Positions 46,485-55,317 of a DNA stretch of 64,000 nucleotides are shown here, piece after piece (positions within the stretch are counted from its first letter, which is position 1; each line of letters opens with the position of its first letter). Made by a program: the position numbers and the translations under genes. The notes below the pieces were generated by a model, which worked only from the letters and a program-made list of their open reading frames with translations, ran no database searches and was not told the origin of the DNA. The DNA is taken from NCBI RefSeq assembly GCF_027922265.1, contig NZ_BSFI01000002.1, positions 124,001 to 188,000 on the forward strand, in the 5' to 3' direction. The DNA is from Hansschlegelia plantiphila. Its GTDB lineage: Bacteria; Pseudomonadota; Alphaproteobacteria; Rhizobiales; Methylopilaceae.

Positions 46485-48466
46485 GATGCGCCTCCGGTCT
46501 TCGCCGTCCGCGCCGAAAGGTCCGACGCCGCAGTCAGAACGTCGATCGCGTCGTCTCCCGCGGCGACGAACCGACCGACGCCCGCGGTCTCCAGCGCCTC
46601 GCGGCCCTCCTTCGGCCGACCGGCCAGCCAGACGGTAGCGCCTTGCCGTTTCAACGCAACCACGACGCCCGCGCCCGCCTCCGCATAATCGGCGTCGGCG
46701 CCGCAGACGACGGCGAGCGCTGCGCCCGAGGCGGCGTAGGCCGCCGCGACGTCGTCGTCGGTCGCGCCAACCGGGCCTTCCACCGCCTGAACGCCGCCGG
46801 CGGTCAGGAGGTTGCGCACGAAGCCCGCGCGGGCCGCGTGACGGGCTATCGGGCCGACGACGGCCAGAAACGCCTTTGGCCGGGGCTCGCGCGCCTCATT
46901 GAGGTCGCGCAGCGATTCAAAGGGATCGGCGAGCCTCTCGACCTCGAGCGGCGTCGCGGACAGGCTCGGATTCGCCTTCCAGGCGGCGTTGACGTCCGCG
47001 ACCGAGGCGCCGGCCAGAAAGCCGTCGACGATCGCGGTGAAGGTCGCGGCGTCGTCGTCGTCGAGCGGAGGCAACGGATGGGTCCGCGGCGCCGGCTCGG
47101 GCCGGACCGCCGCGGCTGCGGACGGCGTGACCTCGCCGGCCCGGGGGAATTCGCTGACGCCGACGATCGCGCTCTTGCGGGTCGCGACCTCCCTGGCGCG
47201 CTTCGCCCACGTCTCCTTCACGCCGCTTTGCCAGACGCCCGTCGTCAGCGCGGCGAACATACCGCCCTCCCGCTCGATCTCGCGGAACAGCTCCCACGCG
47301 CGTTCGGCCAGGCCGTCCGTCAGGCGCTCGATCGCGCCGGCGCCGGCGGCCGGATCCGCGACGCGGTAGGCGTTGCTTTCCTCCAGCACGATCGACTGCG
47401 CGTTGCGCGCGAGGCGCCGCGCATCGGCGTCGGCCTCCGCCAGAGCGAAGGTGTAGGGCAGCACCGTCACCGAATCCGCCCCGCCGACGCCGGCGGCGAA
47501 GGCCGCGATGGTCGTGCGGATCATGTTGGTCTGCGGGTCCTTGCGCGTCATCATCCGCCGCGATGTCTGCGCGTGGATGTGGACCGGCCTGTCAGCCAGC
47601 CCGAGCTCGCGGCGCGCGGCGGACCACAGCAGCCGCGCCGCGCGGAGCTTCGCGATCGTCGCGAACTGGTCGGCGTCGCAGGCGAAGGCGAAGGACATCG
47701 AGTCGGCGACCGTCTCCACGTCGAGGCCGTTCGCCGTCATCATCCTGATGTGCTCGACGGCGGACGACAGCGCGCCCGCGAGCTCCTGCGCTTCGCTCGC
47801 CCCGGAATCGTGGGCGAGCCGCTGATCCATCATCAGAGCGGGGGCGGTGAAGCCACGGTCGAGAAGGCTCTTCAGCGTGGCCGACGCCCGCGCCCCCGTC
47901 CGGTCCCACGGCAGCGCGCAGGTTCCCATCTGCAGGAGGTCGCGGGTGTAGTCCAACCCGAACAGGATGCGCACGGCGCCGGGGTCGAGCTTCCGATTTT
48001 CGACGACGGCGGCGAACAGGGCGGCGGTGGTCCGGTCGTCGAAAGGAGGCGCGTCGAGATGGATCGGCGCGAGGTCGAGCATCACGCCATCGAGCGCGCG
48101 CTCCACGCGGGCGAGCGTGTCGGCAAGCAGGCCATAGGGACCATGGGCGTGCGCCAGGAACAGCGAGAGGCCGGAGGCTCCGTTGTTCAGATCCTCGAGC
48201 GCCTGTGCGTTGGCGGCGGCGGGGTCCGCGAGGTCGATGCGGGTCATCGCGATCCACCGCGCGCCGGCGTCCCGGCCGGCGATCGTGCGCGGCTCGGCGC
48301 GCGGCGCGATCGCATCGGCGGGAACGCCGTCGATGGTGCGATGCGACAGCACGGAGGAAAGCGGCCGGCCCTTGAGCGCAGCCTCGGCGGCCTTGCGCCA
48401 GGCCTCCTCGGTCGAAGTGAAATCTGCGGCGAAGCCGGTCGCCGGCTGAATCGGTTCGGTTGTCAT
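46481..48466 (-). CDS. mutA: Methylmalonyl-CoA mutase, small subunit
   Basis: This 661-residue subunit has the mutase barrel fold but lacks the DxHxxG cobalamin motif in its C-terminal domain, as expected for the non-catalytic partner. Recognisable parts are [16 protein letters not shown] near the start, [20 protein letters not shown] (about residue 300) and [19 protein letters not shown] (about 365). I chose the ATG at 48466, which begins [12 protein letters not shown]; 12 further residues are possible. It opens the mutase operon. Confidence 0.93.
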
Positions 48467-48590
48467 CGGTTCTCGGTCGAGGGGTCCGGGCGACCCTGCC
48501 ACAGAGGGACCCCTCAGCCATTATGGACATTGGGACTAGGGTGCGTTGCAGCAGCGCAGGCCGCACGCTCCGGCTTCATGTCGGACCGAA

Positions 48591-48690
48591 GAGCCGGAAC
48601 CCAGACGCGCCTCGCCCGAAGGTCGAGGCGTCATCGCTTCATTCCGAAGCCGTACCGGTTCCGGGTCCGGACTCACGGCCGGGACATGAG
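48591..48690. repeat. Interspersed GC-rich repeat in the mutA upstream region
   Basis: The gap holds GAGCCGGAACCCAGACG (48591-48607), which is the reverse complement with one mismatch of 54349-54365, and GGCCGGGACATGAG (48677-48690), an exact match to 54368-54381. So two parts of one repeat family occur here, arranged differently from the copy near 54.3 kb. This is typical of interspersed palindromic elements in Hyphomicrobiales genomes. Confidence 0.6.
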
Positions 48691-48716
48691 CGGCGAGCCC
48701 GTTCAGGCCCTTCGCG

Positions 48717-49727
48717 TCAGAACGACACGCCGAGGCGGGCGCGGCTGGCGTGGGTCGCGATGCTGTCGCGGCGGCCGTAGTCGTAGTCGACCGTCATGCT
48801 CACGCCCGGGGCAAGCGTGGTTCCGACGCCGACGCCGCTGACCAGCCCGCGGCCGGTCGGCGCGATCTCGCGCGCGAGCCGCTGCCGGGCGCCGGTCTGG
48901 TCGACGGCGACGGCGCGGCTCGACCCGTAGCCGAGCACGTCCTCCGCCCCGACGAAGCCGTGGAGGTCGACCGTGTGGCGGGGGTCGAGGCGGAAGTTGC
49001 GCTGGCCGGTCAGCCGGAACGAACCGATCGCGGCCGTCGCGGTGCGCGCGTCGAACGACAGCGGCTGTCCGCCGCCGCATTCGTCGTAGGCGCCGAGCCG
49101 GTTGGCGTAGGCCGCGAGCGCGACCGTCGGCGTCAGCTTCACCCCGCGCAGCGTGAAGTTCGCGCCGAGCTGGGCCGCGGTCCGCGCGCCCATGGAGAGC
49201 GCGTCTGCGCTGCTCTTGGCGCCGTCGGAGCCGCGGTCGATCGCCGAGAAGTCGAACAGGGATCCGCCGAACAGAACCTTCGTGAAGAATCGTCCGCGGT
49301 CGATCCGTCCGTAGACGTCCGCGTGCTGTCCGATCGCCTGCGCGCCGAGGTCGCCGGACCCGACGCTGCCGAACCCCGCGCTCGTCGCCGCCCCGACGAT
49401 CAGGCCGCCGCCGAGGTCGCGGTCGACGCCGAGGCGCAACTGGGTGGTCGAGCCGCTCGAGCCGATGCGGCGCGTGCGCTCGGCCTGGCCGAACGATGCG
49501 CCGCCGGTCTCCCAATAGGCCGTCGGCTTCGGGATCAGAGCGGCGTCGGTCGGGCGCGGCGCGTCGAGACGCGCGAAAGCGGCCTCGGTTTCGGAATGCG
49601 CGAGGAATATCCCGCCCTCGACCAGAACCTGCGTCGAGCGCAGATCGTCCGCCAGCGCCGGCGCTGCGCAAAGCGCAGCTATCGCGCCGAGCACAAGCCC
49701 GGCGCCGGGTTTGATGAACGCCATCAT
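48717..49727 (-). CDS. Outer-membrane beta-barrel protein (autotransporter barrel-like)
   Basis: This protein of about 336 residues has a signal peptide (core GAGLVLGAIAALCAAPALA, cleavage near residue 27). The mature part alternates in the way of outer-membrane beta strands and ends in RARLGVSF; the terminal phenylalanine is the usual BAM signal. Repeated glycine-rich strands such as VDRDLGGGLIVGAATSAGFG resemble autotransporter translocator barrels, but there is no passenger domain. GGAG lies before the ATG at 49727. Its role is unknown. Confidence 0.7.
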   Translation of the reverse strand: MMAFIKPGAGLVLGAIAALCAAPALADDLRSTQVLVEGGIFLAHSETEAAFARLDAPRPTDAALIPKPTAYWETGGASFGQAERTRRIGSSGSTTQLRLGVDRDLGGGLIVGAATSAGFGSVGSGDLGAQAIGQHADVYGRIDRGRFFTKVLFGGSLFDFSAIDRGSDGAKSSADALSMGARTAAQLGANFTLRGVKLTPTVALAAYANRLGAYDECGGGQPLSFDARTATAAIGSFRLTGQRNFRLDPRHTVDLHGFVGAEDVLGYGSSRAVAVDQTGARQRLAREIAPTGRGLVSGVGVGTTLAPGVSMTVDYDYGRRDSIATHASRARLGVSF

Positions 49728-49933
49728 CGCCACTCCGAAGATCTCGGCCGGCCCGCCCGCACGGAGGCCCGACACGATTCATTCGCAGTCGCAGTATGAA
49801 CGCCTGTTCAGGAAAATCACCCCGGGGCCCAGTCACAAGCCCGTTAGAGGTATTTAGCGGAGGCGTTTCGCGCCTTTAGTCGGGTAAGCCCAGTGATGGT
49901 CAGTTGATCACGCTGCAGCGCAATACTCTTTGA

Positions 49934-51316
49934 TCATTGGGCGAGCGCCGCCAGAATCCTGATCCAAGAGCGCGCGCCCTTCCGAAAGCTTTCGAGGTCG
50001 TATTTCTCGTTCGGGGAATGGATCCGGTCGTCGTCGAGCGCAAAACCCACCAGCAGCGTGTCGAGCCCGAGAGTTCGCTTGAAGTCGCCGACCACGGGTA
50101 TCGATCCCCCAGACCCGATCGTTATCGGCACCGCGCCCCATTCGGCCTGAAGCGCGCCGCGGGTCTTCGCCAGGGCGGCGCTGTCGTAAGGAAGCTGGAT
50201 GGCGCGCGAGCCCTTGTGCCCGATGAACTCGACCGTGCAGTCCGCGGGAAGCCGCTCCTTCACGAAGGCGCGAAACGCCTGGCGGATCGCGGCCGGGTCC
50301 TGTTCTCCGACGAGCCGGAACGAGATCTTCGCGTGGGCCTCGGCCGCGATGACGGTCTTCGCGCCGGCGCCGAGATAGCCGCCCCACATGCCGTTGACGT
50401 CGCAGGTCGGGCGCGACTGGATCTGCTCGATGATCATGCGGTCGGTTTCGCCGGCGGGCAGCGAGAGGCCGATCGGGCCGAGGAAGGAGCCGGCGTCGAG
50501 CCCGAGCGTGCTCCATTGCGCGCGCACGTCGTCCGGCGTCTCGGCGACGCCGTCGTAGAAGCCGGGAAGGGCGACCCTTCCGGCCTCGTCATGCAGATCG
50601 GCGACGATCTTCGCCAGCACATGCAGAGGGTTGCGCGCCGCGCCGCCATACATGCCCGAATGCAGGTCGCGGTTCGCCGCCCGGATGACGATCTCCTCGA
50701 ACACCAGTCCCCGCAGCGACGAGGTGATCGCAGGCCGGCCTTCGCCCCACATCGTGGTGTCGCAGACCAGCGCGACGTCGGCGGCGAGTTCGTCCTTCGC
50801 CTCCTCGAGGAAGCCGGGGAGGTTGATCGAGCCGGACTCCTCCTCGCCCTCGATCATCAGCGTGACGCCGATGGGCAGCGCGCCGGTCGCAGCGATCCAG
50901 GCGCGGCAGGCCTCGACGAAGGTCATCACCTGACCTTTGTCGTCGCTCGAGCCGCGCGCGACGATGATCTTCTTGCCTCCCGGCCCCGCGGCGATGCGCG
51001 GCTCGAAGGGCGGCGTCTCCCATTTGTCGAGTGGATCGACCGGCTGGACGTCGTAATGACCGTAGAACAGCACGTGCGGGGCGCCGGGCTTCGGGCGCTT
51101 CGCCAGCACGATGGGGTGGCCCGCGGTCTCGCGCAGTTCCGCTGCGAAGCCGATCGAGGCGAGGTCGCGCTTGAGCCAGTCGGCGGCCTCCCGGCAACCG
51201 TGCCGGTAGGCCGGGTCGGTCGAGATCGAGGGAATCTTCAGCCAGGCGAACAGGCGCTCGAGGCTGGCGTCGAGGGCGGCGTCGGCAGATGCGAGCGCGC
51301 GGTCGAGATCGGACAT
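49934..51316 (-). CDS. M20 family dipeptidase
   Basis: This 460-residue enzyme is an M20 peptidase (carnosinase/DapE-like group). The zinc ligands lie in LFYGHYDVQPVDP (about residue 88), GSSDDKGQVM (about 122), LMIEGEEESGS (about 155, including the catalytic glutamate) and VCDTTMW (about 183). The dimerisation domain follows from about residue 200. AAAGGGGAAAG precedes the ATG. It is the third gene after the HerA-like ATPase and the SH3 protein. Substrates of the family are dipeptides or N-blocked amino acids. Confidence 0.92.
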   Translation of the reverse strand: MSDLDRALASADAALDASLERLFAWLKIPSISTDPAYRHGCREAADWLKRDLASIGFAAELRETAGHPIVLAKRPKPGAPHVLFYGHYDVQPVDPLDKWETPPFEPRIAAGPGGKKIIVARGSSDDKGQVMTFVEACRAWIAATGALPIGVTLMIEGEEESGSINLPGFLEEAKDELAADVALVCDTTMWGEGRPAITSSLRGLVFEEIVIRAANRDLHSGMYGGAARNPLHVLAKIVADLHDEAGRVALPGFYDGVAETPDDVRAQWSTLGLDAGSFLGPIGLSLPAGETDRMIIEQIQSRPTCDVNGMWGGYLGAGAKTVIAAEAHAKISFRLVGEQDPAAIRQAFRAFVKERLPADCTVEFIGHKGSRAIQLPYDSAALAKTRGALQAEWGAVPITIGSGGSIPVVGDFKRTLGLDTLLVGFALDDDRIHSPNEKYDLESFRKGARSWIRILAALAQ

Positions 51317-51367
51317 CGGATAGCTTTCCCCTTTAGGTTACAATGGCGGCCGCGCCCTTCAAGCGGC

Positions 51368-51643
51368 TTACCGCTTGCTCGTCGCCCGCAGCTCCGGCTC
51401 GACCGCCCAGCCCCATTGCGCGCCCGAGCGCAGCAGCGTCCAGCCTCCCTGTCGGACGGCCACCGTCACGGGCGTCCCGGCGGCGAGGGTCCCGCGTCCC
51501 GGCGCGCCGCCGTCGGGGGCGACGCGGAGCTCGACGGGGCCGACCGTTTCGAGCGCCATGGGCCGCTCCTCGCTCGCGTCGCCGCCGAGCGCAAGCGTCA
51601 GGGCGAGCGCCGCGGCCGCGCCTGACGCGGTCGAGACCTTCAC
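51368..51643 (-). CDS. Secreted SH3-like domain protein
   Basis: This 91-residue protein has a signal peptide (VSTASGAAAALALTLALGGDA) and a single bacterial SH3-like domain: GPVELRVAPDGGAPGRGTLA, then VTVAVRQGGWTLLRSGAQWGW. Such domains bind peptidoglycan or peptides in the periplasm. The start is GTG and overlaps the stop of the HerA-like ATPase gene (GTGA), showing coupled translation. The M20 peptidase gene follows after 51 bases. Confidence 0.75.
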   Translation of the reverse strand: MKVSTASGAAAALALTLALGGDASEERPMALETVGPVELRVAPDGGAPGRGTLAAGTPVTVAVRQGGWTLLRSGAQWGWAVEPELRATSKR

Positions 51644-53235
51644 CGCCTGAGCAGGCTGCCCAGCACGCCGCGCACCAGCGCGCGTCCGACCGAGCCGCCC
51701 ACCGATCCCGCAATGGATTTGCCGATCGACGCCGCGACGTTGCCGGCGGTCTGGTTGACGATGGTGCGCGTGACCTCCCGCGCGACGCGCTGGCCGGGAT
51801 TCAGCGTGCCGCTGCGCCCGGACACCGAGCCGCCGAACACCGATTTGAAGATTCCGCCGATGCTGTCGAGCGCGCCTGCGTCGGCCTGCTGCGGCGCCGG
51901 CCCGCCCGGCGCGGCGACGACCGCGCCCTCAGCCTTGTTCGCCAGCATCTCGAAGGCCGATTGGCGGTCGATCGTGACGTCGTAGCGTCCTGCGACCGGC
52001 GAGCTCGCCATCAGCGCCTGCCGCTCGGCGGGCGTCACCGGACCGATGCGGGCGGCGGGCGGGGCGATCATCGTCCGCTGCACGACGGTGGGCGCGCCCT
52101 TGCCTTCGAGCGTGGAGACCAGCGCCTCGCCGACCCCGAGCTCGGAGATCACCTGCGCCGTGTTGAGCTTCGGGTTCGGACGGAAGGTCTCCGCCGCCGC
52201 GCGCACCGCCTTCTGGTCGCGCGGGGTGTAGGCGCGAAGCGCATGCTGCACCCGGTTGCCGAGTTGCCCGGCGACAGTCTCCGGCACGTCGATCGGGTTC
52301 TGGGTGACGAAATACACGCCGACGCCCTTCGAGCGGATCAGGCGCACCACCTGCTCGACCTTGTCGATCAGCGCCTTCGGCGCCTCGTCGAACAACAGGT
52401 GCGCCTCGTCGAAGAAGAACACGAGTTGCGGCTTGTCCGGGTCGCCGATCTCCGGCAACTGCTCGAACAGCTCGGACATCAGCCAGAGCAGGAAGGTCGC
52501 GTAGAGCCGGGGACTGCCCATCAGCTTGTCGGCGGCGAGGATGTTGATGACGCCGCGGCCCGTCGGATCCTTGCGCATCAGGTCGCTCAGCGACAGAGCC
52601 GGCTCCCCAAAGAACTTCGCGCCGCCCTGTTGCTCGATCACCAGCAGCTGGCGCTGCACCGCGCCGATGGTCGCCTTGGCGACGTTGCCGTACTGGGTCG
52701 TCAGCGTCGCAGCGTTGTCCGCGACGTAGCCCAGCAGCGCCTGCAGGTCCTTCAGGTCGAGCAGCAGCAGGCCCTGTTCGTCGGCGACGCGGAAGACGAT
52801 GTTGAGCACGCCTTCCTGCGTGTCGTTCAGCCCCATCAGGCGCGACAGCAGCAGCGGCCCCATCTCCGAGACGGTGGCGCGGATCGGGTGGCCCTGCTCG
52901 CCGAACAGGTCCCAGAACACGACCGGGAATTTGTCGTTGACGTAGGGGTCGAGCCCGATCTCCTGGGCGCGCTTCACCAGGAAGTCCTTGGGCTCGCCCT
53001 TTGCGGCGACGCCCGAAAGGTCGCCCTTGATGTCGGCCGCGAACACCGGCACGCCCGCGGCGGAAAACCCTTCGGCGAGCACCTGCAGGGTCACGGTCTT
53101 GCCCGTGCCGGTCGCGCCGGTGACGAGCCCGTGGCGGTTCGCGAGCTTGAGGTCGAGATATTCGCCCTTCACCCGCGCGCCTTCGGCGTCGAAGCTCGTG
53201 CCGATGAAGATCTCGCCGTCCTCGAGCATGCGCAT
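51640..53235 (-). CDS. HerA-like ATPase, DUF853 family (YjgR type)
   Basis: This 531-residue ATPase of the HerA/FtsK superfamily carries Walker A GATGTGKTVTL (about residue 38) and Walker B LVFFFDEAHLLFDEAP (about 255), with the sensor segment VYFVTQNPIDVPE near 295. The DUF853/YjgR family is widespread and its function is unclear. No NurA nuclease lies beside it. The ATG at 53235 (MRMLEDGEIFIG) gives the family N-terminus; an upstream open frame to 53538 is not supported. A glycine-rich tail with GGSVSGRSG and GGSVGR segments ends the protein. Confidence 0.88.
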   Translation of the reverse strand: MRMLEDGEIFIGTSFDAEGARVKGEYLDLKLANRHGLVTGATGTGKTVTLQVLAEGFSAAGVPVFAADIKGDLSGVAAKGEPKDFLVKRAQEIGLDPYVNDKFPVVFWDLFGEQGHPIRATVSEMGPLLLSRLMGLNDTQEGVLNIVFRVADEQGLLLLDLKDLQALLGYVADNAATLTTQYGNVAKATIGAVQRQLLVIEQQGGAKFFGEPALSLSDLMRKDPTGRGVINILAADKLMGSPRLYATFLLWLMSELFEQLPEIGDPDKPQLVFFFDEAHLLFDEAPKALIDKVEQVVRLIRSKGVGVYFVTQNPIDVPETVAGQLGNRVQHALRAYTPRDQKAVRAAAETFRPNPKLNTAQVISELGVGEALVSTLEGKGAPTVVQRTMIAPPAARIGPVTPAERQALMASSPVAGRYDVTIDRQSAFEMLANKAEGAVVAAPGGPAPQQADAGALDSIGGIFKSVFGGSVSGRSGTLNPGQRVAREVTRTIVNQTAGNVAASIGKSIAGSVGGSVGRALVRGVLGSLLRR

Positions 53236-53401
53236 CCCCACCGCTTCCGGCCGCGTCTCGGGCCGTCCCGCGAAACTGCCACGGCGCCGACGCCGAACCA
53301 AGCCGGCCGTTCGGTCGGTCGCCTGCTCACTCGCTTGTGTTCGTGTTCGCCGCCCGTAGTATGCGCGCTCCAAAAAGAAGACCGGACGGGAGACGACGGG
53401 G

Positions 53402-53770
53402 ATGGACGAACTCGTGACGCGGCTTTCGAACGCCGCGCATATCGATCGCGCGAAGGCGTCCGCGGCCGTGAAGACCATCCTCGTGTTCCTCGACAAGGAA
53501 GCGCCGGCCGACGCCATCAACGAGCTCGTCGACGCCATGAGCGGCGCGCGCCCCGTGCTCGACGAGGGTAAGGCGGAGTCCGCCGGCGCGCCGGGCTACC
53601 CCGGTTTCGGCGCGATGGCGGCCTATCACGCGCTGACGGCCGCCGGTCTTTCCGGCGGCGAGGTCCAGGTCGTGACGAAGGAGCTGCTCGCCTATTCGCG
53701 GGAGACGGTGGGCGAAGAAACCACCGGCCGCATCGTCGGCGCCGTGCCGGGTCTCGAAGCGTTCGTGTGA
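53402..53770 (+). CDS. DUF2267-like small protein
   Basis: This 122-residue protein opens MDELVTRLSNAAHIDRAKAS and continues KTILVFLDKEAPADAINELV, a pattern like the DUF2267 family, whose members are small helical proteins without known function. The second half has GFGAMAAYHALTAAGLS and RETVGEETTGRIVGAVPGL. It is divergent from the HerA-like ATPase gene, with a 166-base shared promoter region. The DUF2267 link is tentative. Confidence 0.65.
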   Translation: MDELVTRLSNAAHIDRAKASAAVKTILVFLDKEAPADAINELVDAMSGARPVLDEGKAESAGAPGYPGFGAMAAYHALTAAGLSGGEVQVVTKELLAYSRETVGEETTGRIVGAVPGLEAFV

Positions 53771-53877
53771 CTTCCGCGCCGCTTGTCATGGCGGCGTCCT
53801 TGCATGCGCGTTGAGCTTGGCCCCGCGTAGTCCCTGGGGCGCGTTCGAAGCCGTTCGAACCACCCGGGAGGCGACGC

Positions 53878-54285
53878 TTGTCCTATCCGATCCTCAGCAT
53901 CGAAGGCGTCGGCCCCCAGATTGCGGCGAAGCTGAAGGCCGTCGGGGTGCGCACCACCGCGACGCTGCTCGAGAGGGCGAAGGATCCCAAGGGCCGCAAG
54001 ACGCTGGCGGCGGCGTCCGGCATCGCCGAGTCCAAGATCCTGCAGTTCGCCAACATCGCGGACCTGATGCGGATTCGCGGGGTCGGAGCTGAGTATTCCG
54101 AGCTGCTCGAGGCCGCCGGCGTCGACACGGTCAAGGAGCTCAAGAACCGCAACCCTGCGAACCTCACAAAGGCGATCCTGGAGCTGAACGCGGCCAGACA
54201 GCTCGTCCGCCTGCCGCCTTCGACGAAGACGGTCTCAAAGTGGATATCGCAGGCGAAGACCATGCCGCCGATGATGACTTATTGA
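53878..54285 (+). CDS. DUF4332 helix-hairpin-helix protein
   Basis: This 135-residue protein has two helix-hairpin-helix units: SIEGVGPQIAAKLKAVGVRT near residue 8 and RIRGVGAEYSELLEAAGVDT near residue 65, which is the DUF4332 family pattern. HhH motifs usually bind DNA or RNA without sequence preference. The start is TTG with GGGAGG seven bases upstream. It lies on the same strand after the DUF2267-like gene and before folP. Confidence 0.85.
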   Translation: MSYPILSIEGVGPQIAAKLKAVGVRTTATLLERAKDPKGRKTLAAASGIAESKILQFANIADLMRIRGVGAEYSELLEAAGVDTVKELKNRNPANLTKAILELNAARQLVRLPPSTKTVSKWISQAKTMPPMMTY

Positions 54286-54308
54286 GCGCGGAGCTCGGTC
54301 CTGATGTC

Positions 54309-54381
54309 ACGGCTCAAGGCCGGGCGAGCGTCGTTCAGCAGCCGGGGGCGTCCGGGTTCCGGCTCAAGGCCGGGACATGAG
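54309..54381. repeat. Interspersed repeat with two copies of GGCTCAAGGCCGGG
   Basis: GGCTCAAGGCCGGG occurs at 54311-54324 and 54361-54374, exactly 50 bases apart. The second copy lies inside TCCGGGTTCCGG... up to ACATGAG at 54381, which shares GGCCGGGACATGAG with the gap upstream of mutA. It occupies the gap between the DUF4332 gene and folP. Confidence 0.65.
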
Positions 54382-54462
54382 GGCGGGGTTTCCGAAGCTT
54401 CCCCAACCCCGCAAAATCGTGCTGATGCTGCGGTAGGGTTCTCCCAGCCGCCGAGCATCTCA

Positions 54463-55317
54463 ATGTCCGACTCTCCCGCCAGCCCCTTCGCCGCAGCCCG
54501 CCTGTTCGATCGTGCGGGGGGGCCGCGCGTGATGGGCATCCTCAACGTCACGCCGGATTCGTTTTCCGACGGCGGCCGGTTCGCGGCGGTCGAGGCGGCG
54601 GTCGCCCATGCGCTCGTCATGGCGGAGGAGGGCGCCGACGTCATCGACATCGGCGGCGAATCGACGAGGCCGGGCTATCAGGCTGTCGACGCCGACGAGG
54701 AGATCCGGCGGGTCGTCCCGGCGATCCGGGCGGTGCGGGCCGCCGTCGCGGCGCCGATCTCGATCGACACGATGAAGGCCGAGGTGGCCGCCGCGGCGCT
54801 CGAAGCCGGGGCGCGGATCGTCAACGACGTCTGGGGCCTGCAGCGCGACCCCGACATCGCCCGCGTCGCGGCCGAGCACGGCGCGCCCGTGGTCGTCATG
54901 CACCACAGGACGGAAGTCGACGCGTCGCTCGACGTGGTCGAGGACATGAAGGCTTTCCTCGCCCGCTCCATCGAGATCGCGCTTCGGGCGGGGGTGCCCG
55001 AGCGCGCGATCGCGCTCGATCCCGGCGTCGGCTTCGGCAAGACGGTCGAGCAGAACCTCACCGCCATCAAACGCGTCGACGCGCTCGCCGCCATGGGTTT
55101 CCCCGTGCTGCTCGGCACGTCGCGCAAATCCCTGATCGGCCACATCATCCAGCGCACGCCGAAGGAGCGCATCTTCGGCACCGTCGCGACCTCGGTGCTC
55201 GGATGGGCTGCGGGCGCGACCATGTTCCGCGTCCACGACGTCCGCGCCAACCGGGACGCGCTGCTGGTCGCGCAGGCCGTGCTCGACCCCGCCGCAGCTG
55301 CGGCCAGGGCCGGCTAG
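54463..55317 (+). CDS. folP: Dihydropteroate synthase
   Basis: This 284-residue enzyme joins 4-aminobenzoate to 6-hydroxymethyl-dihydropterin diphosphate in folate synthesis and is the sulfonamide target. The two family signatures are present: VMGILNVTPDSFSDGGRF (about residue 24) and IDIGGESTRPGY (about 62), with the C-terminal LLGTSRKSLIGH. The ATG is at 54463. The usual partners folB and folK are not adjacent; instead an asparaginase gene converges on it with a four-base tail overlap. Confidence 0.95.
   Translation: MSDSPASPFAAARLFDRAGGPRVMGILNVTPDSFSDGGRFAAVEAAVAHALVMAEEGADVIDIGGESTRPGYQAVDADEEIRRVVPAIRAVRAAVAAPISIDTMKAEVAAAALEAGARIVNDVWGLQRDPDIARVAAEHGAPVVVMHHRTEVDASLDVVEDMKAFLARSIEIALRAGVPERAIALDPGVGFGKTVEQNLTAIKRVDALAAMGFPVLLGTSRKSLIGHIIQRTPKERIFGTVATSVLGWAAGATMFRVHDVRANRDALLVAQAVLDPAAAAARAG

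Noticed and set aside
53236..53538. N-terminal extension of the HerA-like ATPase
   Set aside because: The extension overlaps the DUF2267-like gene and has no family likeness; MRMLEDGEIFIG at 53235 is the family start.
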